A DNA stretch of 5,637 nucleotides from an uncultured Treponema sp. (lineage in GTDB: Bacteria; Spirochaetota; Spirochaetia; Treponematales; Treponemataceae). The position numbers and the translations under genes are program-made. The stretch spans positions 1 through 5,637 of the forward strand of contig NZ_CALHGC010000123.1 in the NCBI RefSeq assembly GCF_938029485.1. The letters run 5' to 3'. Position 1 is the first letter of the stretch. The number at the start of each line of letters is the position of its first letter. The notes beneath the pieces are model-generated. The model had not been told where the DNA came from and made no database searches. It saw nothing but the letters and a program-made list of their open reading frames with translations. Positions 5,265 to 5,637 of this stretch are shown here, piece after piece.

Positions 5265-5298
5265 AGTAATGCTAACCCTATCTGTTTAGCATATTACT
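5265..5298 (-). promoter_or_regulatory. Leader hairpin directly upstream of the Omp85-family gene
   Basis: AGTAATGCTAA (5265-5275) is the inverted repeat of TTAGC-AT-ATTACT (5286-5298), 11 bp interrupted by a 2-nt bulge, with a 10-nt loop. In minus-strand RNA it folds just before AAGGA, where it could control ribosome access, mRNA stability or RNA-protein binding. As DNA it could be an operator. No T-tract follows it on the minus strand, so it is not a terminator. Confidence 0.5.
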
Positions 5299-5359
5299 AC
5301 CTATTTAAGCAAGAGGTCGGTTATGCAAACCGGAGTAGGATACTAATCACTGAAAAATC

Positions 5360-5390
5360 TTTTAAAAATATACGGCGCAGATCTGCCGCC
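5360..5390 (-). terminator. Intrinsic terminator of the gene at the right edge
   Basis: Minus strand GGC-G-GCA-GATC-TGC-GCC (5390-5374) forms a short GC-rich stem with a bulged G; an alternative CGGC/GCCG pairing is possible. It begins 5 nt after the stop at 5396 and is followed by the T-rich run TATATTTTT (5372-5364). The stem is short, so efficiency may be moderate. It separates the upstream gene from the Omp85-family gene. Confidence 0.6.
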
Positions 5391-5395
5391 TATTT

Positions 5396-5637
5396 TCAAA
5401 AGACTTCGTAAGGAATAACTTCTTTAACATACAGATAAACAGTCAGTTCAGCGGTAAATTTTCCGCCCGAAACATAGAGCCGCGGATTATCTTTGATCAG
5501 CATCTCTCCGTTGACAGTCTTAGGCTTATTTTTAATATTTTTCCGTAAATATCCTCGGACGGCAGCAAGTGCCGCATCCCGATAAGCCTGCCGTACCCCG
5601 TCTATCTCCATCTTGCGAGCTGCCTTGCCGGAACCTT
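5396..5637 (-). CDS. Hypothetical protein, C-terminal fragment (gene continues beyond the window)
   Basis: About 80 residues are visible and the frame stays open through the window edge, so the Met at 5611 is internal rather than a start: codons for GSGKAARK precede it in frame. The visible part has a helix rich in Ala, Arg and Lys (about KAARKMEIDGVRQAYRDAAL), a basic linker (YLRKNIKNKPKTV), then beta-strand-like segments (PRLYVSGG, FTAELTVYLYVKEVIPYEVF) to the C-terminus. The helix-then-strand pattern loosely recalls LPP20 or FlgT N-terminal-type domains of secreted proteins, but no diagnostic motif is visible. I do not recognise the gene. It is followed by an intrinsic terminator, so it is probably not co-transcribed with the Omp85-family gene. 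Confidence 0.7.
   Translation of the reverse strand, partial: GSGKAARKMEIDGVRQAYRDAALAAVRGYLRKNIKNKPKTVNGEMLIKDNPRLYVSGGKFTAELTVYLYVKEVIPYEVF

Noticed and set aside
5300..5332. A promoter for the Omp85-family gene using TTGCAT at 5328-5323, within the small dyad CGGTT-N5-AACCG (5318-5332).
   Set aside because: At 15-17 bp spacing the -10 candidates (TAAATA, AATAGG) match the consensus poorly, so no promoter can be supported.
1..5637. A novel defence, mobile or biosynthetic system.
   Set aside because: All genes are housekeeping or envelope types with no mobile element, repeat array, toxin-antitoxin pair or unusual gene cluster.

Overview
The window looks like a piece of a spirochaete chromosome, most likely Treponema. 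This is inferred from moderate GC with AT-rich intergenic gaps, a spirochaete-style lipobox (LSAC), a small Omp85-type outer membrane protein and a cyanobacterial/plant-like GlgC. No species call can be made from the sequence alone. All coding regions look intact apart from the two cut by the window edges, and I see no mobile element, CRISPR array, tRNA or rRNA.

Positions 1-765 (minus strand) hold the head of a translation/transcription operon. rimP (ribosome maturation factor) is followed after 12 nt by the first 28 codons of a probable nusA. A good sigma70-type promoter (TTGCAT, 17 bp, TATTAT) lies about 80-110 nt upstream of rimP, with two helically phased A-tracts behind its -35. An intrinsic terminator hairpin sits between this promoter and the rimP ribosome binding site, so rimP-nusA transcripts must pass a terminator. 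That layout suggests leader attenuation, possibly involving NusA itself.

Positions 766-2272 hold glgC (ADP-glucose pyrophosphorylase, minus strand) and its divergent regulatory region. The 235-bp gap to the next gene carries promoter candidates for both directions, a 24-bp A/T palindrome, a hairpin in the glgC leader and a small inverted repeat over a promoter close to the plus-strand gene.

Positions 2273-3517 (plus strand) encode a lipoprotein resembling family 1 ABC-transporter solute-binding proteins. No permease or ATPase gene lies beside it. Divergence from glgC hints at a link between carbohydrate uptake and glycogen storage, but this is inference.

Positions 3518-5637 (minus strand) hold a 556-residue Omp85-superfamily outer membrane protein with a single apparent POTRA domain and an LRG motif, convergent with the lipoprotein gene. 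Its leader contains a hairpin just ahead of the ribosome binding site. Upstream, after an intrinsic terminator, is the 3' end of an unidentified gene running off the window.

No novel multi-gene system is visible. The most interesting signals are regulatory: the rimP leader terminator and the crowded glgC/lipoprotein divergent region.
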